NCBI GenBank assembly: GCA_965228695.1 | Contig: CBDDIB010000002.1 | Span: 2,728,001 to 2,792,000 of the forward strand | Direction of reading: 5' to 3' | Origin: JAJFJD01 sp965228695 | GTDB lineage: Bacteria; Pseudomonadota; Alphaproteobacteria; UBA8366 | Length of the DNA: 64,000 bases | Shown: in pieces, positions 27,260 through 38,441 of the stretch | Position numbering within the stretch: position 1 is the first letter of the stretch | How the letters are laid out: each line of letters begins with the position of its first letter | Position numbers and translations under genes: made by a program | The notes under the pieces: model-generated | What the model saw: only the letters and a program-made list of their open reading frames with translations | The model's database searches: none | What the model was told of the DNA's origin: nothing

Positions 27260-28057
27260 ATGACGAGCAAGACAGTACTCATAGACATCGACGGGCGGGG
27301 CGTGGCGACCGTGACGCTCAATCGGCCCGAGGTGCACAACTGCTTCAACGCGGGCGTGGTCACCGGCCTGCGGGAGTGTTTCGACGACCTCGCCGGCCGC
27401 GCCGATCTGCGGGCGGTGGTGTTACAGGCCGAGGGCAAGAGTTTCTGCGCCGGGGTTGATCTCAATTGGATGAAGGAAATCGGCACCTTCACCGAAGCGG
27501 AGAACGTCGCCGACGCGAAGCGCATGGCGGGGATGTTCGACAAATTGAACACGCTGCCCGTGCCCACGATCGCCAAGGTCCAAGGATCGGCCTTTGCGGG
27601 AGGCCTTGGCCTAATTGCGGCCTGCGATATCGCCGTGGCCGCGGATCACGCGAAGTTCGCGGTAACCGAAGTCCGGCTCGGATTGATCGCGGCGGCGATC
27701 AGTCCCTATCTCATTGCGGCGATCGGCGCGGGTGCGGCGCGGCGCTACTTCCAGACCGCGGAACGGTTCGACGCGGCCGAGGCAAAGCGGATCGGCCTGC
27801 TGCATGACGCCGTCCCGGCAGACGCGCTTGATGGCGCGATCGACCGCATCATTGAAAACACTCTCAAGAACGCGCCGGCGTCCCTGCGGGCGTGCAAGAC
27901 TTTGATCCGCGACTGCGCGGGCCCGATCACCGAGGATATCCAGGACGATACCGCAGCCCGGATTGCCGCGATCCGGGCGACCCCGGAAGGACAGGAGGGC
28001 ATCTCGGCTTTCTTCGAAAAACGGCAACCGGCCTGGATGGCCGGGACGGAGGGTTGA
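27260..28057 (+). CDS. Enoyl-CoA hydratase family protein, first of three, likely methylglutaconyl-CoA hydratase
   Basis: AGAGGGA precedes ATG 27260; 265 residues. Crotonase-fold signatures are LNRPEVHNCFN, GKSFCAGVDLNWMKE (oxyanion hole) and GSAFAGGLGLIAACDIAVA. Position beside mccB and the long FCAGVDLNWMK form point to 3-methylglutaconyl-CoA hydratase, the next step in leucine catabolism. Two paralogues follow directly; which performs this step needs biochemical evidence. Confidence 0.88.
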   Translation: MTSKTVLIDIDGRGVATVTLNRPEVHNCFNAGVVTGLRECFDDLAGRADLRAVVLQAEGKSFCAGVDLNWMKEIGTFTEAENVADAKRMAGMFDKLNTLPVPTIAKVQGSAFAGGLGLIAACDIAVAADHAKFAVTEVRLGLIAAAISPYLIAAIGAGAARRYFQTAERFDAAEAKRIGLLHDAVPADALDGAIDRIIENTLKNAPASLRACKTLIRDCAGPITEDIQDDTAARIAAIRATPEGQEGISAFFEKRQPAWMAGTEG

Positions 28058-28060
28058 TCG

Positions 28061-28852
28061 ATGGCGGAACCCGTTGTTCTGTGTGAAACGGATAACCGAG
28101 GTGTCGCGACGGTCACGTTCAACCGGCCGGAGGTCAACAACGCCTACAATTCAGATGTCGTCAACAGCCTGATCGACATCGCGGGCAAGTTGGCGGCGGA
28201 TGACTCGGTTCGTCTGGTCGTGCTGCGCGGCAACGGGCGGCATTTTCAGGCGGGCGCGGACCTGAAATGGTTGAAGCAGGTCTCGACGATGACGCCGGAG
28301 GAAAATCTGGAAATATCGCGGCGCACGACCAATGCGATCCGGTGGCTTAACGAGTTCCCGAAGCCGACGATGGCGCTGGTGCATGGTGGTTGTTTCGGCG
28401 GCGGCACCGGGATCATCGCGTCCTGCGATATCGTGATTGCCTCGGAGGACGCGATCTTTGCGATCACCGAGGCGCGATGGGGCGTTATGGCGGGGCCGGC
28501 GTTTCCGCAACTCAATGCGCGGATGAAGCAGAACTTCGTACGGCGGTACTCGCTGACCTGCGAACGCTTCGGCCCGCAACAGGCTTATGAGATGGGCCTG
28601 GTGAATTCGGTTTGTCCCGTTGGCGAGCTCGATTCCACGGCCGCACCCTTGATCGACGGGATCCTGTCGGGTGGCCCGGCCGCGTTGCGCGAGACGAAAA
28701 AGCTGATCAAGGACATCGCGGGTATCGCCGTGCCGGACGATCGGGCCGAGGAACTGGCACTGGAGCACTCATTGAAGCGGCAATCGGATGAAGCGGACGA
28801 AGGTCTTCTCAGCTTCATCGAGAAACGAAACCCCAGTTGGTATCCGGGATAA
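28061..28852 (+). CDS. Enoyl-CoA hydratase family protein, second of three
   Basis: The 263-residue crotonase-fold protein starts three bases after the previous stop. It shares FNRPEVNNAYN and HFQAGADLKWLK with the first paralogue, but HGGCFGGGTGIIASCDI replaces the second oxyanion segment. In the same place as other hydratases, the active-site region reads TEARWGVMAGPAFPQL. Sequence differences suggest a distinct acyl-CoA substrate. Confidence 0.87.
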   Translation: MAEPVVLCETDNRGVATVTFNRPEVNNAYNSDVVNSLIDIAGKLAADDSVRLVVLRGNGRHFQAGADLKWLKQVSTMTPEENLEISRRTTNAIRWLNEFPKPTMALVHGGCFGGGTGIIASCDIVIASEDAIFAITEARWGVMAGPAFPQLNARMKQNFVRRYSLTCERFGPQQAYEMGLVNSVCPVGELDSTAAPLIDGILSGGPAALRETKKLIKDIAGIAVPDDRAEELALEHSLKRQSDEADEGLLSFIEKRNPSWYPG

Positions 28853-28857
28853 GCGAA

Positions 28858-29652
28858 ATGGGTGAGGAAGTATTGGTATCGATCGACGATCGCGGTATCG
28901 CGACGTTGACCTTGAACCGGCCGGAGGCGTTGAACGCCTTCAACGCCGATCAGATCGCCGCCTTCAACGATGCGATGGCGCAGGTGACGGCGGACTCTGC
29001 CGTTCGGGTGATTGTGATTGCCGGCAACGGGTCGGTGTTCTGCTCGGGGGCGGATCTCAATTACCTGAAATGGGCCGGCGGCCTGTCCTATGAAGACAAC
29101 AAGGCCGATGCCCGGAAGTATGCGGCGATGGGGGAGGCGGTTTATGCCGCCGCGCAGCCGGTCATCGCCCGGGTTCAGGGCGGCGCCTATGGCGGCGGCG
29201 TCGCCGTGGCGGCCGCCTGCGATGTCGTCATCGCCGATAGCGCGGCGAAGTTCGCGATCACCGAAGCACGCTACGGCTTCACGCCATCGCTGATGGTGCC
29301 TTATCTGCTGGGCCGGATAGGGCAGCGGGAGTGCCGCCGCTGGTGCTTGACCGGCGAGGCGATGTCGGCCGCCGAAGCGTTCCGGATCGGGCTGGCGGAT
29401 ATCGTCGTGGAGGACTCGTTGGACGACAAGGTGGCGGCTGTCGCTGACACCATTCTGATGAATTCGCCCGGCGGGCTCGCGGAGAGCAAGGCGTCGGTTG
29501 GCGAGAACGGTTATCCGCCGATCGATCAGGCGATGATCGACCGGACGCTGGAGGCTTTCGTCGCCGGGCGCGGCAGTGCGCAGGCGTCGGAAGGCGCGGA
29601 TGCGTTCATCGCGAAACGGCCGCCGCGTTGGGCAAGGGAGGCAGATGCGTGA
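28858..29652 (+). CDS. Enoyl-CoA hydratase family protein, third of three
   Basis: ATG 28858 gives 264 residues. Motifs are LNRPEALNAFN, FCSGADLNYLKW and GGAYGGGVAVAAACDVV, with TEARYGFTPSLMVPY at the active-site helix. It follows the second paralogue by five bases. Its GTGA overlap with the ion channel gene keeps the transcript going. Tandem duplication followed by divergence best explains the three genes. Confidence 0.87.
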   Translation: MGEEVLVSIDDRGIATLTLNRPEALNAFNADQIAAFNDAMAQVTADSAVRVIVIAGNGSVFCSGADLNYLKWAGGLSYEDNKADARKYAAMGEAVYAAAQPVIARVQGGAYGGGVAVAAACDVVIADSAAKFAITEARYGFTPSLMVPYLLGRIGQRECRRWCLTGEAMSAAEAFRIGLADIVVEDSLDDKVAAVADTILMNSPGGLAESKASVGENGYPPIDQAMIDRTLEAFVAGRGSAQASEGADAFIAKRPPRWAREADA

Positions 29653-30560
29653 CGCCGAAGCAGCCGCCCCGCCTGGTTGGAACCGGATTCACGGTACTTC
29701 TGCTCGGCCTCATCGCGCTTGCGGCCGGTGAAATCGGAACGATCTTCCAGATTGTCATGCTGCTGATCCTGTCGCTCGCCGTTGCGACGTTTTATCTGGT
29801 TTTCCGCGGAAGTGGATTCTTCTCGATCTCGCTGGCAAATTTCCTTGGCGTCTACGCCAGTTTCTACGTTTTTTTTGTCGTGACGAATTTTTACGACGCT
29901 AGCGCATGGGCCTTTCATCTGGGATTCAGCTTTCCGATCCTCGCCTTCCTGGGAGGTGCGGTTCTGAAGCGAACGGAACTCCGATCGATTGTGCAATCCG
30001 AACGTCTGAGGGATGAACGGCATCTCGGCCGCACGTTCCTGTGGCTGTTGCCCGTTTCGATCATCGGTGCGTTGACCTTTTTGGTGCCGGAACACCTGTC
30101 GGGGCAAGATACGGTCACGATCGTCTTTCTATCCGCCATGGCAGCGCTGGCGTTCATCGTGTTCATGGCCAGCCGCGACATCGCCGTCTTTCTGCTCGAT
30201 TCCGGCTTACTGTTCGAAGAGTTCTTCCAGAGCGCGTCGAAATTGTTGGTGCCGGCTTTCGCCTTTTTCACCTTTTATTCGCTGCAGATCATCATATTCG
30301 GCTGTATCTATCGAATTTTGGACCGGTTTACCGACGACCCGCTTTTCCTTGTCGGCGACGTCCCGACGACCATCACTTTCTCCCAGGCCCTCTATTTTTC
30401 GGTCATCACGTTGAGCACGGTCGGTTATGGCGATGTGGTGCCCTTGTCGGACTCGGTGCGGGTGATCGTCTCGATCCAGATCGTCAGCGGCGTGCTGTTG
30501 CTATTGTTCGGCTTCTCCGAGATCATCGCCTATACCCGCACGCACAAGGGAAGGTCTTAG
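29649..30560 (+). CDS. Potassium-channel-like membrane protein
   Basis: GTG 29649, with GGGAGG about eight bases upstream, overlaps the preceding stop and gives 303 residues. Several hydrophobic helices precede one pore loop with the K+ selectivity filter TVGYGD near residue 260, followed by a last helix. No ligand-binding RCK or cyclic nucleotide domain is attached. It is an odd member of a leucine-catabolism operon; its physiological role there is unknown. Confidence 0.85.
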   Translation: MTPKQPPRLVGTGFTVLLLGLIALAAGEIGTIFQIVMLLILSLAVATFYLVFRGSGFFSISLANFLGVYASFYVFFVVTNFYDASAWAFHLGFSFPILAFLGGAVLKRTELRSIVQSERLRDERHLGRTFLWLLPVSIIGALTFLVPEHLSGQDTVTIVFLSAMAALAFIVFMASRDIAVFLLDSGLLFEEFFQSASKLLVPAFAFFTFYSLQIIIFGCIYRILDRFTDDPLFLVGDVPTTITFSQALYFSVITLSTVGYGDVVPLSDSVRVIVSIQIVSGVLLLLFGFSEIIAYTRTHKGRS

Positions 30561-30566
30561 CCGCCC

Positions 30567-32582
30567 ATGTTCAGACGGCTTCTCATCGCCAACCGGGGCG
30601 AGATCGCCTGCCGCGTCATCAGGACCGCGCGCGACATGGGCATGCGGACGATCGCCGTCTATTCGGATGCCGATGCCGGCGCCCGGCATGTCGATATGGC
30701 GGACGAGGCCTACCGGATCGGACCGGCCCTGGCGGCGGAGAGTTATCTCTCGATCGAGCGAATCTTGGCAATCGCACGGGAAAGCGCGGCGGAAGCCATT
30801 CATCCCGGCTATGGCTTTCTGTCAGAAAATGCCGACTTTGCCGAGGCCTGTGCGGCGGCGGGGATCGTGTTCGTCGGGCCATCGCCGGAAGCGATCCGGG
30901 CGATGGGGTCGAAAATCGAGGCGAAGGCGCTGGCCCAGGACGCAGGTGTGCCGGTGGTGCCCGGCTATAATGGCCTGTCGCAAGGGCGGGGTGACCTCAA
31001 GGCTGCGGCGGACGAGATCGGCTATCCGGTGATGGTCAAGGCGTCGGCCGGTGGCGGCGGGCGCGGTATGCGCATGGTGCGTGAGGCATCGCTGTTCGAC
31101 GATGCGCTGGATAGCGCCAGCCGCGAGGCCAAGGCGGCCTTCGGCGACGGGCGGGTCTTGATCGAGAAATTCATCACCCGGCCGCGCCACATCGAAGTGC
31201 AGGTGTTCGGCGATACTCATGGCAACATCGTTCACCTGTTCGAGCGGGACTGCTCGGTGCAGCGCCGCCACCAGAAGATCATCGAGGAAGCGCCGGCGCC
31301 CGGCTTGAGTGATGTCCTGCGAATGGCCATGGGCGAGGCGGCGATCGATGTCGCACGCCGAGTCGATTATGTCGGCGCGGGCACGGTCGAGTTCATCGTC
31401 GACCGCGACGCGATATCCGACGATGGGGGGTTCTACTTCCTCGAGATGAATACCAGACTGCAGGTCGAGCATCCGGTAACGGAAATGATCACGGGGATCG
31501 ATCTGGTGGCATGGCAGCTCGACGTGGCGGCGGGTGGCGCGCTACCGAAGACGCAGGCCGACATTCATGCGAACGGACATGCGGTCGAGGTGCGGTTATA
31601 CGCCGAGGATCACCGGCGGGATTTCCTGCCGTCGACCGGCCGTCTCGATCACATTCGGTTCCCGGGCGAGGGATCGCCGATCCGGGTCGACACCGGTGTT
31701 CGCCAGGGCGATACCGTGACGCGGCATTACGATCCGATGATCGCGAAGATGATCGCATCCGGCGGGACGCGTGCGGCGGCCCTATCGACCCTCGAACAAG
31801 GACTCAAACGGACCGAGGTGATCGGGCCCGCCACGAACCTGGCCTTTCTGACCGGATTGCTGGGGCATCCGTCGTTTCAGGTCGGCGACATCGATACGAC
31901 CTTCGTTCATCTGCATCGTGCGGCGTTGATGGCCGGGTCGGAACTGCCGGGGACGGATGCCTTGATCCTCGCCGGCGTTTACGCGGCGCTTGCCGACCGG
32001 GACACTGCGGTGCAAGGGCCCGACCCGTATTCGCCATGGCGCCGCCGTGACGGCTGGCGGGGCTTTGGCCGGGCACCCGTTCTCCATCGTTTTCGTGACG
32101 GTGACGCCGACGCGACCGTTTCCGTGACGTGGGATGGGGATGCACTGCTGCTCGGCCTGCCCGATGACACCTATCGGGTTTTCGGAAGCCTCGCTGCCGA
32201 CGGCGCCGTCCGCGCGGTTCTCGGTCGGCGGACCCTCAAGGGCCGCGTCATCGAGCGGGGATTGGAACGCCACGTCCTGATCGATGGCCGCGCACGGTGT
32301 TTGGTTCTGCGTGATCCCGATGCGCCGTCCGCGCAGGGGGAGGCGGGCGGCGGTAAGCTCACGGCGCCGTTGCCGGCGGCGGTCGTGCAAGTGCATGTGG
32401 AGGCCGGGGCCATCGTTGCGCGCGGCGCTCCGTTGATGGTCCTGGAGGCCATGAAGATGGAGCATGTCATCACCGCGCCGTCGGACGGCGTTGTCGCCGC
32501 GGTTCATTTCGCCGTCGGGCAGCAGGTCGAGGAGGGGGCGGAGCTGGTCGTCCTCGACGCGCCGGACGGCGGCGCGGCATAA
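30567..32582 (+). CDS. mccA: 3-Methylcrotonyl-CoA carboxylase alpha (biotin) subunit
   Basis: This 671-residue protein has the biotin carboxylase start RRLLIANRGEIACRVI, ATP-grasp KASAGGGGRGMR, EMNTRLQVEHPVTE and a C-terminal biotinyl domain with LEAMKMEH. It is the ATP-dependent partner of the subunit at 25647. It follows the channel gene by six bases, so the whole ivd-to-mccA block is probably one transcript. Confidence 0.95.
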   Translation: MFRRLLIANRGEIACRVIRTARDMGMRTIAVYSDADAGARHVDMADEAYRIGPALAAESYLSIERILAIARESAAEAIHPGYGFLSENADFAEACAAAGIVFVGPSPEAIRAMGSKIEAKALAQDAGVPVVPGYNGLSQGRGDLKAAADEIGYPVMVKASAGGGGRGMRMVREASLFDDALDSASREAKAAFGDGRVLIEKFITRPRHIEVQVFGDTHGNIVHLFERDCSVQRRHQKIIEEAPAPGLSDVLRMAMGEAAIDVARRVDYVGAGTVEFIVDRDAISDDGGFYFLEMNTRLQVEHPVTEMITGIDLVAWQLDVAAGGALPKTQADIHANGHAVEVRLYAEDHRRDFLPSTGRLDHIRFPGEGSPIRVDTGVRQGDTVTRHYDPMIAKMIASGGTRAAALSTLEQGLKRTEVIGPATNLAFLTGLLGHPSFQVGDIDTTFVHLHRAALMAGSELPGTDALILAGVYAALADRDTAVQGPDPYSPWRRRDGWRGFGRAPVLHRFRDGDADATVSVTWDGDALLLGLPDDTYRVFGSLAADGAVRAVLGRRTLKGRVIERGLERHVLIDGRARCLVLRDPDAPSAQGEAGGGKLTAPLPAAVVQVHVEAGAIVARGAPLMVLEAMKMEHVITAPSDGVVAAVHFAVGQQVEEGAELVVLDAPDGGAA

Positions 32583-32595
32583 GGTTTCGGCGGCG

Positions 32596-33030
32596 ATGAC
32601 GGTTCATCTGATCAAGCTTTCGGTCGGGATCGAGAATATCGACCACCTCGCCCGCGTACAGGAAGGACGGCTCCGACAGGCGGCGGCCGACGGGCGCGAG
32701 GGCCGATTGTTCCATCGCACCCGGCATATGCCCCGGCGCAGCGAGGAACTGCTCGACGGCGGCTCGATCTATTGGGTCATCAAGGGGCGGACGCGGGCGC
32801 GGCAGCGGCTGGTCGGCTTCGAAAGCGACGTGGACGAGGAAGGGCGGAAATTCTGCCGTCTCATGCTAAAGCCAGGGCTCGTACCGACCGATCCCTGGCC
32901 GCACCGGCCTTTTCAGGGCTGGCGCTATCTGGAAGGTAAGGATGCCCCGCCGGACCGATCGCGCGGACAGGCCGATGACGATATGCCGGAGGAGATGATC
33001 GAGGAACTGCGGGATCTCGGGCTGCTATAA
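32596..33030 (+). CDS. DUF1489-family protein
   Basis: The 144-residue product has HLIKLSVGIENIDHL at its start and FCRLMLKPGLVPTDPWPHRPFQGWRYL in the second half, a pattern I recognise as DUF1489, an alphaproteobacterial family of unknown function. It follows mccA by 13 bases. The acidic C-terminus ends with EELRDLGLL. Confidence 0.85.
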   Translation: MTVHLIKLSVGIENIDHLARVQEGRLRQAAADGREGRLFHRTRHMPRRSEELLDGGSIYWVIKGRTRARQRLVGFESDVDEEGRKFCRLMLKPGLVPTDPWPHRPFQGWRYLEGKDAPPDRSRGQADDDMPEEMIEELRDLGLL

Positions 33031-33469
33031 CGGGATGGCACATCGGGGGCGGGCAGCCTGTGGATAAGGCGGTGGATAAGAAAATTGACGAGGGACGGCA
33101 TTAGGCCGTTGCCGAACAGGGTTTCCGGCGTTATATTCTTCTCTTGCGACCGTGCCTGAACCGGCAATCGGTTCCGGGCACGATCTCCTTCAAATAGGAT
33201 GATACGGCAGGACAAAACGGGTCCAGCGTTGTCGCCTGTTGTTTGACAAGTGAATGATTAGGAAGGGATGCGCGGGCGGCGGTTTGTGCTGTTTTTTGTG
33301 CACGGATCGTTTTGTTTTTGCAGTCTGTGTATCTCTTTTAAGCGAGCCTTTATGTGTTCCGGCTGGACTGCTTGGTCTGGTTGGGACGTTTGAAGCGAGC
33401 CAAAGAGTAATACTTTGAGTGCGAGGATCCGTGTTTTTTTGGATGTCTGTCATTGATGGATGTCTGATT
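33031..33469 (+). other. Upstream region of the rRNA operon
   Basis: This 439-base stretch has no convincing gene. It becomes T-rich toward the 16S gene. A consensus TTGACA hexamer lies at 33243-33248, but no clear -10 hexamer follows at 16-18 bases, so the promoter is not settled. The leader before 16S probably carries antitermination and processing sequences. Confidence 0.45.
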
Positions 33470-34972
<1,503 letters not shown>

Positions 34973-35081
34973 CGTGCGTAGCGGAACTTGTTTTTGCTAT
35001 TCGCGTTCACTTACATCAACTCCTGAAAAACATCATGGCCGCCGCCTCCGCATCCCTTCCTTCGACGAGAAGACTTTTATC

Positions 35082-35125
35082 CAGTCAGAATCTATCGCCC
35101 TTTGGGCTACATGAGATTCTGACTG
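35082..35125 (+). repeat. Nested hairpin in the 16S-tRNA spacer
   Basis: A perfect 12-bp inverted repeat (35082-35093 with 35114-35125) encloses a small GCCC-TTT-GGGC hairpin. It sits just before tRNA-Ala and may act in processing of the primary rRNA transcript. Confidence 0.6.
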
Positions 35126-35135
35126 TTTGCCCTTC

Positions 35136-35211
35136 GGGGCCATAGCTCAGCTGGGAGAGCGCCTGCTTTGCAAGCAGGAGGTCACCGGTTCGATCCCGGT
35201 TGGCTCCACCA
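35136..35211 (+). tRNA. tRNA-Ala (TGC)
   Basis: A 76-base tRNA with acceptor GGGGCCA/TGGCTCC, anticodon arm CCTGC-TTTGCAA-GCAGG (TGC) and encoded CCA. It precedes tRNA-Ile in this spacer, the reverse of the usual order in rRNA operons. Confidence 0.97.
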
Positions 35212-35216
35212 TCGTG

Positions 35217-35321
35217 GCGCTACCGGCTTTCGCCTAAATGAGCGCGTATTGTTTGCTCTATCGGCTTTCGCCTGTATGAGCGCGAAAGCCCTCAAGTAGC
35301 GAGCATCGCGAGCGATAGGGC
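35217..35321 (+). repeat. Three ~29-bp palindromic repeats between tRNA-Ala and tRNA-Ile
   Basis: Copies at 35217-35245, 35255-35283 and, in the other orientation with a longer loop, 35288-35321. The family consensus is GCGCTAYCGGCTTTCGCC followed by TACTTGAGCGC. GCGCT and AGCGC pair at the ends and GGC/GCC inside, so each copy can fold as a small hairpin. Confidence 0.75.
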
Positions 35322-35331
35322 CAACTAACAA

Positions 35332-35408
<77 letters not shown>

Positions 35409-35414
35409 TTTTAT

Positions 35415-35773
35415 GCCGCTACCGGCTTTCGCCTACTTGAGCGCGGATTGCCCTCAAGCAGCCGATAGGCGGTAGGGCACATAGAGAGACACTCGTCGAA
35501 GGATGACAGGCGCTTAGCGCCGGCGCTCAAGTAGCCGCAAGGCGATAGCGCGGACAAAGAGTTTTGTTGTTTGACATTGTGAAGAGGGTTTTGACGTAGT
35601 TGCTCTGATTCGGGCGTGAACTATTACGTGCACTATCGGCTTTCGCCTATATGAGTGCGTAGTTTGTCTCATGTCTGTTTGGAGCGACGCGGGTTTTATG
35701 ATCGCTGAACAGTCTGTCGTGATTCAGAGGTTTGATCAGGTTTTGCTCTCAAGTAGCCGTCAGGCGATAGGGC
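35415..35773 (+). repeat. Five palindromic repeats between tRNA-Ile and 23S
   Basis: Copies of the same family at 35415-35446, 35451-35477, 35523-35551, 35630-35658 and 35745-35773, in both orientations. Changes in one arm are often matched in the other (GCGCT/AGCGC, GCACT/AGTGC, GCCCT/AGGGC), which shows that hairpin pairing is kept. A boxA-like TTTGACATTGTGAAGAG lies near 35570. Confidence 0.75.
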
Positions 35774-35988
35774 AAAATCTGGGAAGGACTCTCCTGATTG
35801 TGACGGATGGTTTGGATCAAGCGTTTAAGAGCATTTGGTGAATGCCTTGGCGTCAGGAGGCGATGAAGGACGTGGCACGCTGCGAAAAGCCACGGGGAGC
35901 TGCGAGCAAGCTTTGATCCGTGGACATCCGAATGGGGAAACCCGGCCCTTTAGGGTCATCCTGTGGTGAATCTATAGCCATGGGAAGC

Positions 35989-36025
<37 letters not shown>

Positions 36026-36347
36026 AAGGACATCAACCGAGACTCCGTCAGTAGCGGCGAGCGAACGCGGACTAGGCCAGTAGCACATGGCAAGAGACCG
36101 GAACCGTCTGGAAAGTCGGGCCTGAGTGGGTGATAGCCCCGTACGGGTATTGCTTGTTGTGTGTTCTTGAGTAGGGCGGGACACGTGAAATCCTGTCTGA
36201 ACATGGGGGGCCCCCCCTCCAAGCCTAAGTACTCCCTGACGACCGATAGTGAACCAGTACCGTGAGGGAAAGGTGAAAAGCACCCCGATGAGGGGAGTGA
36301 AAGAGACCCTGAAACCGAATGCTTACAAGCAGTTGGAGCCCCCCCTT

Positions 36348-36409
36348 TCAAATCGCTTTGCGATTTGAAGTTGGTTATTGAAAGACTTTCAAATCGCGGA
36401 GCGATTTGA
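36348..36409 (+). repeat. Tandem palindromes extending 23S helix 25
   Basis: Two copies of a 21-base palindrome, TCAAATCGC-NNN-GCGATTTGA, lie at 36348-36368 and 36389-36409 inside CCCCCCC/GGGAGGGG, where E. coli has a short helix-25 stem. The AT-rich sequence stands out from the surrounding rRNA. Confidence 0.75.
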
Positions 36410-36916
36410 TGGGAGGGGTGACAGCGTACCTTTTGTATAATGGGTCAGCGAGTTAATCTGTCGAGCGAGCTTAAGCCGTTAGGTGTAGGCGCAGCGAAAG
36501 CGAGTCTGAACAGGGCGTTTCAGTTCGTCGGATTAGACCCGAAACCCGGTGATCTAGCCATGGGCAGGTTGAAGGTGCGGTAACACGCACTGGAGGACCG
36601 AACCCACCTATGTTGAAAAATGGGGGGATGACCTGTGGTTAGGGGTGAAAGGCCAATCAAACCGGGAGATAGCTGGTTCTCCGCGAAAACTATTTAGGTA
36701 GTGCGTCAGGTGATTACCCTCGGGGGTAGAGCACTGGATGGGCTAGGGGGACGCGAGTCTTACCAAACCTAACCAAACTCCGAATACCGAGGAGTACAGC
36801 CTGGCAGACAGACCATGGGTGCTAAGGTCCATGGTCGAGAGGGAAACAGCCCTGACCGCCAGCTAAGGTCCCTAAGTGACGACTAAGTGGGAAAGGATGT
36901 GGGAAGGCCAAGACAA

Positions 36917-36953
<37 letters not shown>

Positions 36954-37035
36954 AAGCGTAACAGCTCACTGGTCTAACAGCCGTCCTGCGCCGAAGATGT
37001 AACGGGGCTTAAGTCGTCCACCGAAGCTGCGGATT

Positions 37036-37486
37036 CCAGAGGTCAGTTATCAGTAATCAGGTATCAGAGGGATGATTGGAGATAATGGTTCGATCGTTTG
37101 AGGATTTAGATGTCTTTCAACGTGCGTATCGTTTGTCTCTGGTCGTTCATCGGGCGAGTTTAGGCTTTCCCGATATCGAACAACGCGCTCTTGGTGATCA
37201 GATGCGCCGGGCATCGAAATCGATCCCGGTGAACATCGCCGAAGGGTTCGGCAAGCAGCGGCTTTCGAAGGCCGAGTACAGACGTTATTTGATGATGTCG
37301 ATTGGCTCGGCGGACGAAATGCAGGTTTGGGTGCGGTATTGTTTTGATCTCGGATACATTGACGAGCCGACGTTGAAGCATTGGCGGGACGAGTATCGTT
37401 CGATTGCCAAGATGCTTCAGGGTTTGCACACGAGCCAGGGCGGGCAGCGCCGTCCTGATCCCTGATTCCTGATATCTGACCTCTGG
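37036..37486 (+). other. 23S rRNA intervening sequence (IVS)
   Basis: The insert sits in helix 45 of 23S rRNA, between CCGAAGCTGCGGATT and GTGGTAGCGGAGCGTTCC. Its ends, 37036-37061 and 37461-37486, form a 26-bp inverted repeat with two mismatches. Such stems are cut by RNase III and removed without re-ligation. The insert carries an S23-type gene in the same strand. Confidence 0.9.
37085..37465 (+). CDS. IVS-encoded four-helix-bundle protein (S23 type)
   Basis: This 126-residue protein has the S23 family pattern: FEDLDVFQRAYRL at the start, LGDQMRRASKSIPVNIAEGF in the middle and a third helix containing SIGSADEMQVWVRY. GGAG precedes ATG 37085. Homologues lie in 23S IVS elements of many bacteria, and some form pentamers, but their function is not established. 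The gene is on the rRNA strand, so it would have to be translated from an rRNA precursor or an excised IVS. Confidence 0.9.
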   Translation: MVRSFEDLDVFQRAYRLSLVVHRASLGFPDIEQRALGDQMRRASKSIPVNIAEGFGKQRLSKAEYRRYLMMSIGSADEMQVWVRYCFDLGYIDEPTLKHWRDEYRSIAKMLQGLHTSQGGQRRPDP

Positions 37487-38062
37487 AGTGGTAGCGGAGC
37501 GTTCCGTAGGCCTGTGAAGGTGTGCCGCGAGGCATGCTGGAGGTATCGGAAGTGAGAATGCTGACATGAGTAGCGATAAAGAGTGTGAGAAACACTCTCG
37601 CCGAAAGTCCAAGGGTTCCTGCGCAAGGCTAATCCGCGCAGGGTGAGCCGGCCCCTAAGCCGAGGGCGAAAGCCGTAGGCGATGGGAACCAGGTTAATAT
37701 TCCTGGGCCTTCTGGGATGTGACGAATGCCGTAAGTTGTTACCGCTTATCGGATTTGCGGTGGCGGCGAAGGCGTTCCAGGAAACAGCCCCAGTAGTAGA
37801 CCGTACCCTAAACCAACACAGGTGGACTGGTAGAGTATACCAAGGCGCTTGAGAGAACGGCGTTGAAGGAACTCGGCAAATTGCACCCGTAACTTCGGGA
37901 TAAGGGTGCCCCATATCTGGGCAACCAGGTGTGGGGGGCACAGACTAGGGGGTGGCGACTGTTTACTAAAAACATAGGGCTCTGCGAAGCGGCAACGCGA
38001 CGTATAGGGTCTGACGCCTGCCCGGTGCCGGAAGGTTAAGGAGAGAGGTGAGAGCTTTGAAC

Positions 38063-38154
<92 letters not shown>

Positions 38155-38410
38155 CGACTTCCCCACTGTCTCCAACGCCGACTCAGCGAAATTGAATTCT
38201 CCGTGAAGATGCGGAGTACCCGCGGTCAGACGGAAAGACCCCGTGCACCTTTACTACAGCTTTGCAGTGGCATTAGGAATGTTCTGTGCAGGATAGGCGG
38301 GAGCCTTTGAAGCGTAAGCGTCAGTTTACGTGGAGGCGCCCTTGAGATACCGCCCTTGATGTTTCTGATGTCTAACCGCGCTCCGTGGATCCGGGGCCGG
38401 GACCCTGCAT

Positions 38411-38441
<31 letters not shown>

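Noticed and set aside
36995..37020. TGTAACG followed by GTCGTC within the 23S gene
   Set aside because: The spacing is wrong (about 9-10 bases) and the sequence is conserved 23S rRNA, so it is not counted with the ECF promoter sites.
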